The notes under the pieces were generated by a model. That model saw only the letters and a program-made list of their open reading frames with translations, made no database searches and had not been told where the DNA came from. A DNA stretch of 64,000 nucleotides from NCBI RefSeq assembly GCF_014855495.1, contig NZ_JACYFJ010000001.1, forward strand, positions 1,178,001 through 1,242,000. The letters are read 5' to 3'. This DNA comes from Euzebyella saccharophila. GTDB lineage: Bacteria > Bacteroidota > Bacteroidia > Flavobacteriales > Flavobacteriaceae. Positions 1 to 9,615 of the stretch are shown one piece after another. Numbering within the stretch: position 1 is the stretch's first letter; each line of letters opens with the position of its first letter. Both the position numbers and the translations under genes were made by a program.

Positions 1-1461
1 TTCTTGCTTAAAGCGGTATAGGTCTGTCTTTTCATCAATTAATAAAAACTCAATATCCATGATTTCAGCAAAATCTTCCAACGATTCAGCTGATATGTTT
101 TGGCTATAGCAGGTATGGTGTGCACCACCTCCGTAAATCCACGCCGCTGCGGCGGTCTGCAAATCTGGTTTTGGGTCCCATAGCACTCTGGCGACGGGCA
201 GTTTGGGCATATCGTGTTCAATTTCCAAAGCCTCTACTTTGTTCACCAGCATTCTAAAACGGTTGCCCATATCAACAATGGAAGCGTTCAATGCCTTTCC
301 TGCACCGGAATTGAATACCAAACGTACAGGGTCTTCTTTGCCGCCAATGCCTAATGGGTGTACTTCGCAGTGTACATCGCCATTGGCAATCGTCGGGCAT
401 ATTTCAAGCATATGTGAGCCCAGACAACTTGATTTTGAGGGATGGAAATGATAGGTGTAGTCTTCCATAAAACTGTTACCGCCTTTTAGCCCAGAGCCCA
501 TGACCTTCATGGTACGCACAAGCGCAGCGGTTTTCCAATCTCCTTCTCCACCGAAACCGTAACCACTGGCCATCAAACGCTGGGTGGCAATACCGGGAAG
601 CTGTTTCATGCCGTGCAAATCTTCAAAGGTATCGGTAAAGGCTGTGTAGCCACCCTCCTCTAAAAAGTCACGCATTCCCAATTCAATTTTAGCGGCATCC
701 AATAACGATGTACGCATATTTCCATCGGATTTTAATCCTTCCGCCAGTTGGTACGTTTCTTCATACTCCTGAACCAACGTTTCAATTTGTTTCTCGGAGA
801 TGGCATCAATAAACTTCACCAAATCGCCTACACCATAACCATTTACCTCGTACCCAAATTTTATTTGAGCGGATACCTTGTTGCCGTCAGTAACGGCCAC
901 TTGCCGCATATTATCACCAAAACGGGCTACCTTCATTTTTTTGGAATCGGCTACGGCACAGGTGACCCTGCACCAGTTGGCAATTTTCGCGATAACGGAT
1001 TCGTCCTGCCAATGTCGTACGACCACTTTTCTGTTCATTCGCATGCGCGAGGCCATAAAACCAAACTCGCGCCCCCCATGAGCTGACTGGTTCAAGTTCA
1101 TGAAATCCATGTCAATGGAGCCCCAAGGAATATCTCTATTGAACTGGGTGTGCAAATGAAGAAATGGTTTTTGTAAGGCTTTTAAACCGGCAATCCACAT
1201 TTTTGCAGGGGAAAAGGTGTGCATCCAAGTGACCAAACCAACACAATTCTCTGTGTTGTTGGCTTCCATACAAAGCCTGTATATTTCATCCGGCGTTTTT
1301 ACGGTAGGTTTATGGAGTACCTTTACAGGTATATTCTTTTCTGCATTTAAAAATTGGGCAATCTCTTGAGAATGGTTTGTAACCTGTTCTAGGGTTTCAG
1401 GGCCGTAGAGGTGTTGGCTTCCGGTCACCAACCAAACCTCGTAATGGGAAATATTGATCAT
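1..1461 (-). CDS. araA: L-arabinose isomerase, 3' end outside window
   Basis: Cytoplasmic isomerase converting L-arabinose to L-ribulose, first step of the pathway completed by araB and araD upstream. The frame is open from the ATG at 1461 to the left edge, 487 codons, against about 500 in the family, so only the last dozen or so residues are missing. The four metal-binding positions known from E. coli AraA can be read: Glu306 in GEGDW, Glu333 in [10 protein letters not shown], His350 in GSHMLE and the His pair near 448-449 in [10 protein letters not shown]. It is the last visible gene of the arabinose operon, 17 bp after the symporter. Identity is secure; the C-terminus is not seen. Confidence 0.97.
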   Translation of the reverse strand, partial: MINISHYEVWLVTGSQHLYGPETLEQVTNHSQEIAQFLNAEKNIPVKVLHKPTVKTPDEIYRLCMEANNTENCVGLVTWMHTFSPAKMWIAGLKALQKPFLHLHTQFNRDIPWGSIDMDFMNLNQSAHGGREFGFMASRMRMNRKVVVRHWQDESVIAKIANWCRVTCAVADSKKMKVARFGDNMRQVAVTDGNKVSAQIKFGYEVNGYGVGDLVKFIDAISEKQIETLVQEYEETYQLAEGLKSDGNMRTSLLDAAKIELGMRDFLEEGGYTAFTDTFEDLHGMKQLPGIATQRLMASGYGFGGEGDWKTAALVRTMKVMGSGLKGGNSFMEDYTYHFHPSKSSCLGSHMLEICPTIANGDVHCEVHPLGIGGKEDPVRLVFNSGAGKALNASIVDMGNRFRMLVNKVEALEIEHDMPKLPVARVLWDPKPDLQTAAAAWIYGGGAHHTCYSQNISAESLEDFAEIMDIEFLLIDEKTDLYRFKQE

Positions 1462-1478
1462 TATTTACTTTTTATTCT

Positions 1479-3104
1479 TTATAAACTTAGGGTACTAAAG
1501 GAAATCATTATGTAAACTACAATTAAGAGTACAATGACGGAGGTAACAATATCCCAAATATTGTAACTGCCTTTTCCTTCTTCTTTTTGTTCAGCGGAAA
1601 CGCTACCGAATGTCAAGCCGGCCAATTGGGTTTGGGACGGTGCAGGATAGAACATACTTACTACAATTGCTATGGCGATACACATGGCGAAAAAGTAGGC
1701 CCCGAATACCAACCAGTTGATATCGGCCAGTTGAAACATAAAACTACCTTCGGCAAAACTGGACTTTAAAATTTCCAAAGTCAACTTGGCAAAGCCAATG
1801 ATGAAGCCGCCCACCAAGGTGGCGATAGCGCCATTGGCGTTGATTCGCTTGTAGAAAATTCCTAAAAGGAACACTGCCGCAATCGGGGGCGAAATGTATG
1901 CCTGTACGTTTTGCAGGTACTCGTATAATCCGTCGGATAGGGTAGTGATAATAGGAATCCAAAGAAGACCCAAGCCAACCACAAAGAAAGTGGCTATTCG
2001 GCCTGTTTTTACCAATTCTTCTTCTGGCTTTTCAGGTTTTAGTTTTTTATAAATATCCAAGGTGAAGAGGGTGGAACACGAATTGAAGACCGAAGCCAAA
2101 GAGCTCATTAAGGCCGCTAAAAGTCCCGCAGCTACTAAACCTCGTAGACCAGAGGGCATTAAGTTACTCATCAACACCGGAAAGGCCTCATCCGGGCTGT
2201 CCCAATCCAATTTTCCTTGCATTTTAAGCCCCAAAGCAACTACGCCGGGAATCAAGAATAGGAACACTGGCATGAGCTTGAGCAACGCCCCAAAGATACT
2301 TCCCCTTCTACCTTCCTTTATATTTTTTGCGGTTAGTACTCGTTGTACAATCACCTGATCGGTACACCAGTACCAAATACCCACTACGGTACTGGTAATG
2401 AACAAAGGCAGCCAAGGATAATCAGGGTCAGAATTAGGTCGCCACATATTGAAATAATCGGCACCAACGGTTTCTTTAAGTTCCCCCCATCCGCCTACGG
2501 CGTCCAATCCTAAATAGGTAAGAATTCCAGCGCCAAAGACCAATACTATGGCTTGAATAGTTTCCGTATACACTACAGCACGCATCCCGCCCAGAACGGT
2601 ATAAAGCCCCGTGAGAACAACCGTTGCTACGGCCCCAATCCAAAAAGGAATTCCCAACAGAGCCGAAACGACCACCCCACCGGCATAGATTGTGACCGAT
2701 ACTTTGGTCAAGATATAGGCAATCAATGAAACGATAGACAATACCCAGCGAGAGCGGGCATCAAACCTTCTTTCCAAAAATTCTGGCATGGTGAACACCC
2801 CGCTGCGCGCATAAAACGGCAAAAAGACCCAGCCCAGCATAAGAACGAGCCAAGCGTGCAATTCATAAATAAGCAGCGGCATTTTGTCTCCAGCCCCGTT
2901 TCCGGCGAGACCTACTACGTGCTCAGAGCCAATATTGGAAGCAAATATGGAAGCACCCACCACGAACCAGCCAATATTTCTACCGGCAAGAAAGTAATCT
3001 TCCGTATTTTTTTGTTTTTGCATGATGACCCACCATGCCACTCCTAAAAGTACCAGAAAATAGAGGGCAATTACCACCCAGTCCAGCGTATCCAATCCTT
3101 TCAT
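1479..3104 (-). CDS. sodium/solute symporter (SSS family), probable L-arabinose transporter
   Basis: A 541-residue, very hydrophobic inner-membrane protein of the sodium:solute symporter family (SGLT-like, LeuT fold). The first membrane segment (residues 9-28) is followed by the family's loop with DYFLAGRNIGWFVVG and then SNIGSEHVVGLAG, typical of sugar-transporting SSS members. About 14 membrane segments are expected; a loop with many charges lies near residues 340-365 and another near 495-515. It sits between araD (31 bp upstream) and araA (17 bp downstream) in one operon, so L-arabinose with sodium co-transport is the likely substrate. Substrate assignment rests on context only. Confidence 0.9.
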   Translation of the reverse strand: MKGLDTLDWVVIALYFLVLLGVAWWVIMQKQKNTEDYFLAGRNIGWFVVGASIFASNIGSEHVVGLAGNGAGDKMPLLIYELHAWLVLMLGWVFLPFYARSGVFTMPEFLERRFDARSRWVLSIVSLIAYILTKVSVTIYAGGVVVSALLGIPFWIGAVATVVLTGLYTVLGGMRAVVYTETIQAIVLVFGAGILTYLGLDAVGGWGELKETVGADYFNMWRPNSDPDYPWLPLFITSTVVGIWYWCTDQVIVQRVLTAKNIKEGRRGSIFGALLKLMPVFLFLIPGVVALGLKMQGKLDWDSPDEAFPVLMSNLMPSGLRGLVAAGLLAALMSSLASVFNSCSTLFTLDIYKKLKPEKPEEELVKTGRIATFFVVGLGLLWIPIITTLSDGLYEYLQNVQAYISPPIAAVFLLGIFYKRINANGAIATLVGGFIIGFAKLTLEILKSSFAEGSFMFQLADINWLVFGAYFFAMCIAIAIVVSMFYPAPSQTQLAGLTFGSVSAEQKEEGKGSYNIWDIVTSVIVLLIVVYIMISFSTLSL

Positions 3105-3135
3105 AATATCGTTTTAGTTGGTTGAAAAAAGGTTC

Positions 3136-3837
3136 TTATTCTTGACCGTAATAGGAGTTACCCCCATGTTTGCGTTCAAAATGTTTCTTTTTAAGAGCTT
3201 CTTTGAGTTGTTTTGCATTTGGGTTGATTTGCAAAGTTAGGTGGGCCATTTTGGCTACCTCTTCACAAACCGCACTGTTGTAAACCGCTTTGTGAGCGGT
3301 TTTTCCCCAGGTAAATGGGGCATGATTGCCTACCAAGACCATTTCAACCTCATTATGGTCAAAACCACGTTCTTTTAGGTAATCTATTATTTGATACCCG
3401 GTCATGTGCTCATAATCTCCTTGAATGTAATCGTCTTTCATAGGAGGCGCACAGGGGATGTCTGATGTCAAATGATCTGCATGGGTGGTGCCAAAAATAG
3501 GAATATCCCTAAGGGCCTGTGCCCAAGCCGTTGCGAAGGTGGAGTGTGTATGCACTACACCGCCAATCTCGCTCCATTCTTTATAAAGTACCGCATGTGT
3601 TTTAGTGTCGGATGAAGGTCTCATATTGCCTTCCACAACATTGGCATCAAAGTCACAGATGACAATATCATCTACTTTTAAATCGGCATAAGGTACGCCA
3701 CTCGGTTTGATGGCAAAAACGCCCTTATCTCTATCCACCGCACTGGCATTGCCAAAAGTGAACAATACCAAGCCAAGCTCTGGCAATCTCATATTGGCTT
3801 CGTAAGTTTCCTCTTTTAAAGTTTGATATACGCTCAT
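3136..3837 (-). CDS. araD: L-ribulose-5-phosphate 4-epimerase
   Basis: Class II aldolase-fold, metal-dependent enzyme that converts L-ribulose 5-phosphate to D-xylulose 5-phosphate, feeding the pentose phosphate pathway. At 233 residues it matches the family length. The metal ligands are visible as His96 and His98 in GGVVHTHST and His in LVGNHAPFTWG near residue 170; SSDTKTH near residues 75-81 carries the conserved aspartate. The start codon overlaps the araB stop by 4 bp (ATGA), a sign of translational coupling. Some relatives act on L-fuculose phosphate, but the araB/araA neighbours settle the assignment. Confidence 0.96.
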   Translation of the reverse strand: MSVYQTLKEETYEANMRLPELGLVLFTFGNASAVDRDKGVFAIKPSGVPYADLKVDDIVICDFDANVVEGNMRPSSDTKTHAVLYKEWSEIGGVVHTHSTFATAWAQALRDIPIFGTTHADHLTSDIPCAPPMKDDYIQGDYEHMTGYQIIDYLKERGFDHNEVEMVLVGNHAPFTWGKTAHKAVYNSAVCEEVAKMAHLTLQINPNAKQLKEALKKKHFERKHGGNSYYGQE

Positions 3838-5519
3838 TTTACAGCTTGTTTCATGATGTGAGGTTCCATTACTTGGGCCAAGGCATTGTACTTTTTGTAG
3901 ACTTCTTTGTAGGCCCCTACTTTAGAAGCTTCGGGTTGGTACACTGTTTCAAAATCACTTCCCATTTTTTCCATAGCTTCAGGAACATTTGTAAATTTTC
4001 CGGCAGCGACTGCACCAAAAATAGAAGCTCCTAGTGCACAGGCCTGTTCGGATTGTACCACCTTAATAGGCATGTTGAGTACATTAGCCATCATCTGCAT
4101 GATAAAGGGTGATTTTTTGGCCACTCCGCCCAAAGCGACCACTCCTTTGATAGGAATACCTTCGGATAAAAATCGGTCTACGATTTTTTTGGCACCAAAA
4201 CAGGAGGCTTCTACCAAGGCCCTAAATATTTTAGGCGAAGTACTTCCTAAATTAATTCCGGCAATGACCCCTTTTAAATTTTGATTGGCATCAGGTGTTC
4301 TTCTGCCGTTCATCCAATCCAACGCCAGTTCACCTGAAGCTCCAATAGGTTCTTTTTCAGCGGCCTCGCTCAGTTGGGGAATGATATTTTTAATGGCCTC
4401 ATCAACCAATTTTTTCTTGGTACTATCATCAATTAAAGCTGAATTGCCTATCAACTCCTTAATGGGCCATGCCAATAGTCTTTCAAACCAAGCATAGATA
4501 TCACCAAAAGCGGATTGTCCAGCCTCAAATCCCAACATTCCAGGAATGACCGAGCCATCTACCTGACCGCAAATTCCTTGTACCAGTTTTTCTTTTCCTT
4601 CCAAAGGAGCTACCAAAATATCACAAGTGGATGTACCCATAATTTTGGCCAAAAAATAAGGTTCTGCCTGGGCGCCAACCGCACCCATGTGGGCATCGAA
4701 AGCGCCAACGGCCACTTCAACGTTTGTTGATAAACCTAAACGTTCCGCCCATTCGGCACTTAAGTTCCCTGCCGATACATCAGCGGTGTATGTTTTAGTG
4801 AACATTTGGTCTCGCAGCCCGTCTAAAATCGGGTCAAGGGCAGTAAAAAAATCGTTGGAAGGGAGTCCGCCGAATTCTTCATGCCAAAGCGCTTTATGCC
4901 CAGCAGCGCAACGGCTGCGTTTCATCTCTTTTACATCAGTGCCGCCGGTAAGCAAAAAAGGCACCCAATCACAATGCTCTACCCACGAATAGGCGGCATC
5001 CAATACGGACTTATCAGCACGGGAAACATGTAAAATTTTAGACCAGAACCACTCGGACGAGTATATGCCACCCTCATATTTAGAATAATCTATTTCCCAT
5101 TTTTTGCAGAGTTCGTTTATTTCTGCAGCCTCTTTAATGGCTGTATGGTCTTTCCATAGCACAAACATGGCGTTGGGGTTTTCCTCAAATCCTTCCGCCA
5201 AAGCCAGTGGGGTTCCTTGTTCGTTAACCGCTACGGGGGTTGAGCCTGTGGTGTCTATTCCAATCCCTACAATATTCTGAACTACATCATCTTCAACTTG
5301 GTTAAGAACATTTTTAATTGTCTGTTCTATCCCTTCTATATAATCCAAGGGATGTTGACGAAACTGATTGGTGGAGGGGTTGCAATACTTGCCCTCTTCC
5401 CACCTTTTATAATAATGTACGGAGGTTGCCAATTCTTGTCCGTTTGATATGTTTACCAAAAGGGCGCGAACTGAGTCCGATCCAAAATCCAAGCCTAAGC
5501 TATAGTTATCCAAATCCAT
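3834..5519 (-). CDS. araB: ribulokinase
   Basis: FGGY-family kinase that phosphorylates L-ribulose with ATP. The N-terminal phosphate-binding motif GLDFGSDSVRALLV lies at residues 9-22 and GAFDAHMGAVGA marks the second half of the ATPase fold; ALGGVAKKSPFIMQMMANVL is the adenosine-binding region near the C-terminus. The frame continues upstream to 5546, but I chose the ATG at 5519 because it places the phosphate-binding motif at the usual distance from the N-terminus; this gives 561 residues, usual for AraB. It is the first enzyme gene after the Nudix regulator and overlaps araD by 4 bp. A perfect inverted repeat lies just upstream (5547-5566). Confidence 0.96.
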   Translation of the reverse strand: MDLDNYSLGLDFGSDSVRALLVNISNGQELATSVHYYKRWEEGKYCNPSTNQFRQHPLDYIEGIEQTIKNVLNQVEDDVVQNIVGIGIDTTGSTPVAVNEQGTPLALAEGFEENPNAMFVLWKDHTAIKEAAEINELCKKWEIDYSKYEGGIYSSEWFWSKILHVSRADKSVLDAAYSWVEHCDWVPFLLTGGTDVKEMKRSRCAAGHKALWHEEFGGLPSNDFFTALDPILDGLRDQMFTKTYTADVSAGNLSAEWAERLGLSTNVEVAVGAFDAHMGAVGAQAEPYFLAKIMGTSTCDILVAPLEGKEKLVQGICGQVDGSVIPGMLGFEAGQSAFGDIYAWFERLLAWPIKELIGNSALIDDSTKKKLVDEAIKNIIPQLSEAAEKEPIGASGELALDWMNGRRTPDANQNLKGVIAGINLGSTSPKIFRALVEASCFGAKKIVDRFLSEGIPIKGVVALGGVAKKSPFIMQMMANVLNMPIKVVQSEQACALGASIFGAVAAGKFTNVPEAMEKMGSDFETVYQPEASKVGAYKEVYKKYNALAQVMEPHIMKQAVK

Positions 5520-5546
5520 GATAAGAAAAATTGAGGTACCCTCCAC

Positions 5547-5566
5547 TATTTGGGTGGCCCCAAATA
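5547..5566. promoter_or_regulatory. perfect inverted repeat upstream of araB, candidate operator
   Basis: TATTTGGG, four bases, CCCAAATA: an exact 8+8 bp inverted repeat in the 77-bp gap between the Nudix regulator gene and araB, 28 bp before the chosen araB start. It is a plausible binding site for the neighbouring regulator, or an RNA hairpin in the leader. No T-tract follows, so it is not a terminator. The assignment to AraR is inference from position. Confidence 0.45.
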
Positions 5567-5596
5567 CGGTAAGTTTCCTATGCTGTGTTTAGTTGA

Positions 5597-6292
5597 TTAT
5601 ATGTTGAAGTTTTTTACATAATTATATTTGTCCTCATCAAACTTGTAGAGGTAGGCACCTTTTTTTGATTCGGTTTTGTCCTTTTCATTCAGTTTGATTA
5701 GAAAATCCATGGAATTCAGTTTTTTTCTAAAGTTCCGTTTGTCTATTTCCTCACCTAAAATGGCTTCATATAATTTCTGAAGCTGAGGCAGGGTAAATTT
5801 TTCCGGTAAAAGATTAAAACCAACAGGACCGCTTTTCACCCTTCTTCGGAGTCTTTTCATTGCAGCATCGATCATCTCCTTATGGTCAAAAATCAGTTCC
5901 GGTAAATTATCAATAGGAAACCACTCCGCTTTATAACTCTTGACCAGTTCATCATTGTAATCCTTCTTTAGAACCAGGGCACTATAGGTTACTGAAATTA
6001 CCCGTTCATAAGGATCTCTTTTTGCTTTACCGAACGCCCGTACCTGTTCCATATAAACATCATCTAAGCCCGTAAGTTCCGTAAGGACCCTGTGGGCGGC
6101 ATCATCTAAATCTTCATCGTTATGAACAAATCCGCCAATTAATGACCAACGGTCTCTTTCAGGCTCAAAACTTCTACTTACCAACAGTAGTTCTAAATTA
6201 CCGTCATTGAAGCCAAAAATGAGGCAATCTACTGCCACTGTAATTTGTTGGACTTCTTTATAAGCCCTGTTTATCTGAAATGGTTTTTGCAA
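5597..6292 (-). CDS. araR: Nudix-fold transcriptional regulator of arabinose use (AraR type)
   Basis: 231 residues: Nudix-like domain (about 17-145) followed by a winged-helix-like C-terminal part (about 150-231). The Nudix box (residues 53-76) is degenerate: the first Glu of the REUXEE core is Val and the second Glu of the EE pair is Leu, so metal-dependent hydrolysis should be lost. This matches ligand-sensing Nudix regulators (NrtR, and AraR known from Bacteroides). It sits directly ahead of araB on the same strand, supporting control of the arabinose operon. The frame has no ATG before the Nudix domain: an in-frame TGA at 6299-6301 is followed by TTG at 6292, taken as start. Family clear; ligand inferred. 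Confidence 0.85.
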   Translation of the reverse strand: MQKPFQINRAYKEVQQITVAVDCLIFGFNDGNLELLLVSRSFEPERDRWSLIGGFVHNDEDLDDAAHRVLTELTGLDDVYMEQVRAFGKAKRDPYERVISVTYSALVLKKDYNDELVKSYKAEWFPIDNLPELIFDHKEMIDAAMKRLRRRVKSGPVGFNLLPEKFTLPQLQKLYEAILGEEIDKRNFRKKLNSMDFLIKLNEKDKTESKKGAYLYKFDEDKYNYVKNFNI

Positions 6293-6343
6293 AGCGTTTC
6301 AAATTTGGAGTTAAATATAGGACAAAAAATATAATAGTGTTTT

Positions 6344-6376
6344 GTTTACACTTTTAAATATTTAAAATTTGTAAAC
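6344..6376. promoter_or_regulatory. nested palindromes upstream of the Nudix regulator
   Basis: Arms GTTTACA (6344-6350) and TGTAAAC (6370-6376) flank a perfect 16-bp palindrome TTTTAAATATTTAAAA (6352-6367); the centres differ by half a base pair. It lies 52 bp upstream of the regulator's TTG start, in a 391-bp gap (6293-6683) where I see no gene. A possible autoregulatory operator; the AT-rich core alone could arise by chance, the outer arms make it more interesting. Confidence 0.35.
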
Positions 6377-6683
6377 CTAAAATGGATTTAAAAAAATCAC
6401 TATTTGCTAAAATACGGTTATTTGTTGCTTTTACCCAGCGTTTAAAGTCAAAAGAGTGATGAATTGATAATAATGAAATTGTAAATAGAGCATCCGGTCT
6501 AATTTTTTTATCTTTCTAAGAGTAACCTTTTGATTTTCAATATGAATAATAGCTTGGATGTGTCCTCTAGAGCTTAGAGTTGTTTAATTATATAGTATAA
6601 GTTTCAGTTAGGAACTCTATTTTGTTGGGAACCTCAATAGCGCCAATATTTTTAAAAAACCTAACATAGAAAGACCTAATGCC

Positions 6684-7034
6684 ATGAAGAAACATCGAAT
6701 TTTTACCACTTCATTTGCCAGTGTGTATCCTCATTATGTTGCCAAAGCTGAAAAGAAAGGCAAAACCAAGGAAGAGGTACACCAAATCATATTTTGGCTA
6801 ACTGGTTATGATGAAAAGGGTTTGTCCGAAATTTTGGAAAACAAGACTGATTTTGAGACCTTTTTTTCAGAAGCACCTCAGCTCAATTCAAATGTGGATA
6901 AAATTAAAGGGGTCATTTGCGGATATCGGGTAGAGGAAATTGAAGATCCCCTCATGAAAAAAATAAGGTATTTAGATAAATTGATCGATGAATTGGCCCG
7001 GGGCAAGGCCATGGAAAAAATTCTTAGGTCTTGA
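6684..7034 (+). CDS. DUF2200 family protein
   Basis: A 116-residue soluble protein starting at an ATG. The segment [20 protein letters not shown] followed by [20 protein letters not shown] is the hallmark of the DUF2200 family, small bacterial proteins of unknown function about 110-120 residues long, so this is full length. No signal peptide or membrane segment. It stands alone on the plus strand, convergent with the DUF1080 gene 5 bp downstream, and after a gap without other genes. No function can be given. Confidence 0.85.
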   Translation: MKKHRIFTTSFASVYPHYVAKAEKKGKTKEEVHQIIFWLTGYDEKGLSEILENKTDFETFFSEAPQLNSNVDKIKGVICGYRVEEIEDPLMKKIRYLDKLIDELARGKAMEKILRS

Positions 7035-7039
7035 CTGGT

Positions 7040-7858
7040 TCAATACTCCAGTAGTTCTATTTTTCTAAAATCGATGGGGTGACTGTTTGATTGTAAAGAA
7101 ATGTAGCCGCTGGTGACTTCTGTTTCCCCATCCTTTATAAAAGCTTTTGCATATTCGTTTTCCGGATTGTAAACCGGGTCTGAGTAGTTCATAATTTCCT
7201 TGCCATTGACGTAATGGGTGACATGCCCATCTTTAATGTCAATTTCTATGGTTACCCATTGGTCTCCATGAAAGGTCTTGCTCACCTTTGCAGGATTACA
7301 AAATTCCTTACTGGGTTTTCCATCTACGGAAACATGCATGCCAATACCACAAATGGCCCCTAGCGGCCGGTCGTCCGTGCCATTCCCTCCATGAAGGTTA
7401 TATTCCAGACATATAGGAAATTGCTGGTCTAGCTTAACAGTTTTTGGGTTTTGTGTGTGAATTTGCACTCCACTGTCCCTAAAACCCCATTCAGGAGCAC
7501 CTGCGGCAGTTTCTCCCACAAAACGATACTCCGCCCTAAGACGGTAATTTTTCAACTCCTTGTCATAGAAAAGTGCACCAAACCGATTATTGAATTCGGG
7601 TCCGTACTGGTCATATCTAATTTTAAGAATACCATCTTCTACTCGAAAAGTATTGCCAAAATTCTCTCCTAAAGGATAGGAATTGATCTTCATTGTCCAG
7701 CCCTCTAGATTTTTACCATTGAATAGGGGTTTCCAATCCGCTGTCAATTTCTCGGTAACGTTAATAGAAGTATCGGATTCTTTTTGCGTTTGTTTTTCAC
7801 CACAGGATACTGTTAGAATCAAAGAAAGGCTGATAAATAATCTAGAAAAGACTGTCAT
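7040..7858 (-). CDS. DUF1080 (3-keto-disaccharide hydrolase-type) lipoprotein
   Basis: A secreted lipoprotein of the DUF1080 family (PF06439), a concanavalin-like beta-sandwich fold; some members hydrolyse 3-keto-glycosides. MTVFSRLFISLSLILTVSC gives a signal peptide with lipobox ending at Cys19, and I chose the ATG at 7858 for that reason; an upstream ATG at 7885 would add nine residues before the signal. Family signatures are WKPLFNGKNLEGW, the GVQIHTQ segment and the C-terminal GYISLQSNSHPIDFRKIELLEY. It is single, divergent from the sulfatase at 8169 and convergent with DUF2200. Exact substrate unknown. Confidence 0.88.
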   Translation of the reverse strand: MTVFSRLFISLSLILTVSCGEKQTQKESDTSINVTEKLTADWKPLFNGKNLEGWTMKINSYPLGENFGNTFRVEDGILKIRYDQYGPEFNNRFGALFYDKELKNYRLRAEYRFVGETAAGAPEWGFRDSGVQIHTQNPKTVKLDQQFPICLEYNLHGGNGTDDRPLGAICGIGMHVSVDGKPSKEFCNPAKVSKTFHGDQWVTIEIDIKDGHVTHYVNGKEIMNYSDPVYNPENEYAKAFIKDGETEVTSGYISLQSNSHPIDFRKIELLEY

Positions 7859-8168
7859 AAATAGTTGAGTATGGTTGATGCTCATAAATATACTTATAAT
7901 ACCGATGGAAGTTTCTGGTTTGTTCAGTCTATGCGTAAGTCGCCATTTTTAATAAGTCCGCCATTAACAGTATGGTACAGGACACTCTTTCATCTTGGGC
8001 ACGTTATATTTGATTGGAAGTGAGGCATAAAAAGATTTAGAAGTTGGGTGTTGACGTCAGAATACTTTTGTACTCGAAAGACAATTGCTAGTAAACGGTT
8101 GTGTTGGTCACTTGCTTAAATCACTCGATTAAAAAGGAAGACAGAATATAAAATGGACTAATAATAGG

Positions 8169-9500
8169 ATGAAAAAATTAATAGTAATAGCAGGGCTTGT
8201 TTTGGTGTGTCTGATTTCATGTAAAGAGCAACCCGATAAAACGTCCGATAAAAAAGCACAGATACAATATCCCAATATTGTATTCATCCTATCCGACGAT
8301 CAAGCATGGACCGATTATGGATTTATGGGCCATGAGCATATCGAAACACCTAATATCGATAAGCTCGCTAGGGAAAGTCGCACATTTACCCGGGGTTACG
8401 TGCCGACTTCTTTATGTTCACCATCTCTAGCATCCATTATTACCGGTGTCTACCCCCGTAATCATATGGTCCTGGCCAACGATCGGGTGCTTCCGGGTGA
8501 TGAAAAGAATGGTAAACCAGCGTGGACGCAATCTTGGAGAGCAAAAAACTATGAACCCGTAATCGAAAACTTCAAGAAGCTAAATACGTTACCCGATTTC
8601 TTAAAAGAAAAAGGGTATCTCTCCTTTCAGACCGGTAAATGGTGGATAGGTAATTATGAAAACGGCGGATTCGATTATGGTATGACGCATGGTAATCCCA
8701 ATAAAGGTGGGCGACACGGTGACTACGGCCTCGAAATAGGCCGTAAGGGTATGGATACTCTTTATAGCTATATTGATTTGGCATTAGAAAAAAAGAAACC
8801 ATTTTTTATGTGGTATGCACCCTTTTTGCCTCATGCTCCACACAATCCGCCAGAGGCACTTTTACAGAAATACTTGCCAAAAGCACCCTCCGAATATGTG
8901 GCAAAATATTGGGCCATGTGTGAGTGGTTTGATCAAACATGTGGTGACTTGATAAACTACATCGATGAAAAAGGGGAAACCGAGAATACCATTTTTGTTT
9001 ATGTCTGTGATAACGGGTGGGTTCAAAATGAAAATAACAGTACTTACGACCCGGTTTCAAAACGGTCACCTTATGATTTGGGAATGCGAACACCAATCAT
9101 GTATAAATGGAAAGGAAAGATTACTCCTGAAATTGATGCACAAAATTTGGTCAGTAGTTTAGATATGGTTCCCACTGTGTTGGACTTAATCGGTTTGGAA
9201 CGCCCAGATGATTTAGATGGGATAAATGTGTTGAACGAGGCGGAACAGAATAAAAGAGAAGCTGTTTATGGGGAAATTTATGAGCATGATTTCAATACGG
9301 TTGAAGAAAGTCTTAATTACCGAATAGTGATGACAAATCCATATAAATTAATTCTCCCAAACCCTGAAAACAAACCAAATGAGAAGGTTCAGTTATTCAA
9401 TATATATGAAGACCCCTTAGAAGAAAACAATTTAGCTCCTAACAATAAAGAAGTGGTAAGTGAGCTACAACAAATTTTGGAGGAGACTTGGGTCAACTGA
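8169..9500 (+). CDS. S1 family sulfatase lipoprotein with CSPSL active-site motif
   Basis: 443-residue alkaline phosphatase-fold sulfatase. A signal peptide with lipobox ends at Cys18 (VCLISCKEQ). Metal-binding Asp43-Asp44 lies in FILSDDQAW, and the formylglycine site is Cys83 in SLCSPSLASIITG. The usual C-X-P-S-R has Leu in place of Arg, as seen in a subset of S1 sulfatases. TGKWWIGNYENGG and VYVCDNGWV are the other active-site stretches, and FLPHAPHNPP follows the family pattern. It probably removes sulfate from a carbohydrate in the periplasm or at the cell surface. The 283-bp gap to the divergent DUF1080 gene holds TAnnTTTG-like boxes at 8005-8012 and 8063-8070. No glycoside hydrolase or formylglycine-generating enzyme is adjacent. 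Confidence 0.92.
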   Translation: MKKLIVIAGLVLVCLISCKEQPDKTSDKKAQIQYPNIVFILSDDQAWTDYGFMGHEHIETPNIDKLARESRTFTRGYVPTSLCSPSLASIITGVYPRNHMVLANDRVLPGDEKNGKPAWTQSWRAKNYEPVIENFKKLNTLPDFLKEKGYLSFQTGKWWIGNYENGGFDYGMTHGNPNKGGRHGDYGLEIGRKGMDTLYSYIDLALEKKKPFFMWYAPFLPHAPHNPPEALLQKYLPKAPSEYVAKYWAMCEWFDQTCGDLINYIDEKGETENTIFVYVCDNGWVQNENNSTYDPVSKRSPYDLGMRTPIMYKWKGKITPEIDAQNLVSSLDMVPTVLDLIGLERPDDLDGINVLNEAEQNKREAVYGEIYEHDFNTVEESLNYRIVMTNPYKLILPNPENKPNEKVQLFNIYEDPLEENNLAPNNKEVVSELQQILEETWVN

Positions 9501-9615
9501 TTTATAATTGAACGGTACTTTGTTATACAATCAGTTTTAGACTAAAATTCTTTCCCTAGTTGTTCAGGTGGTAAATTTTTAAAAAGAAGATTTGTTAAGG
9601 GAAGATATTGGGTCT

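Noticed and set aside
203-1086. Plus-strand ORFs in the first kilobase
   Set aside because: They are antisense to araA, whose frame is open throughout with all metal ligands in place.
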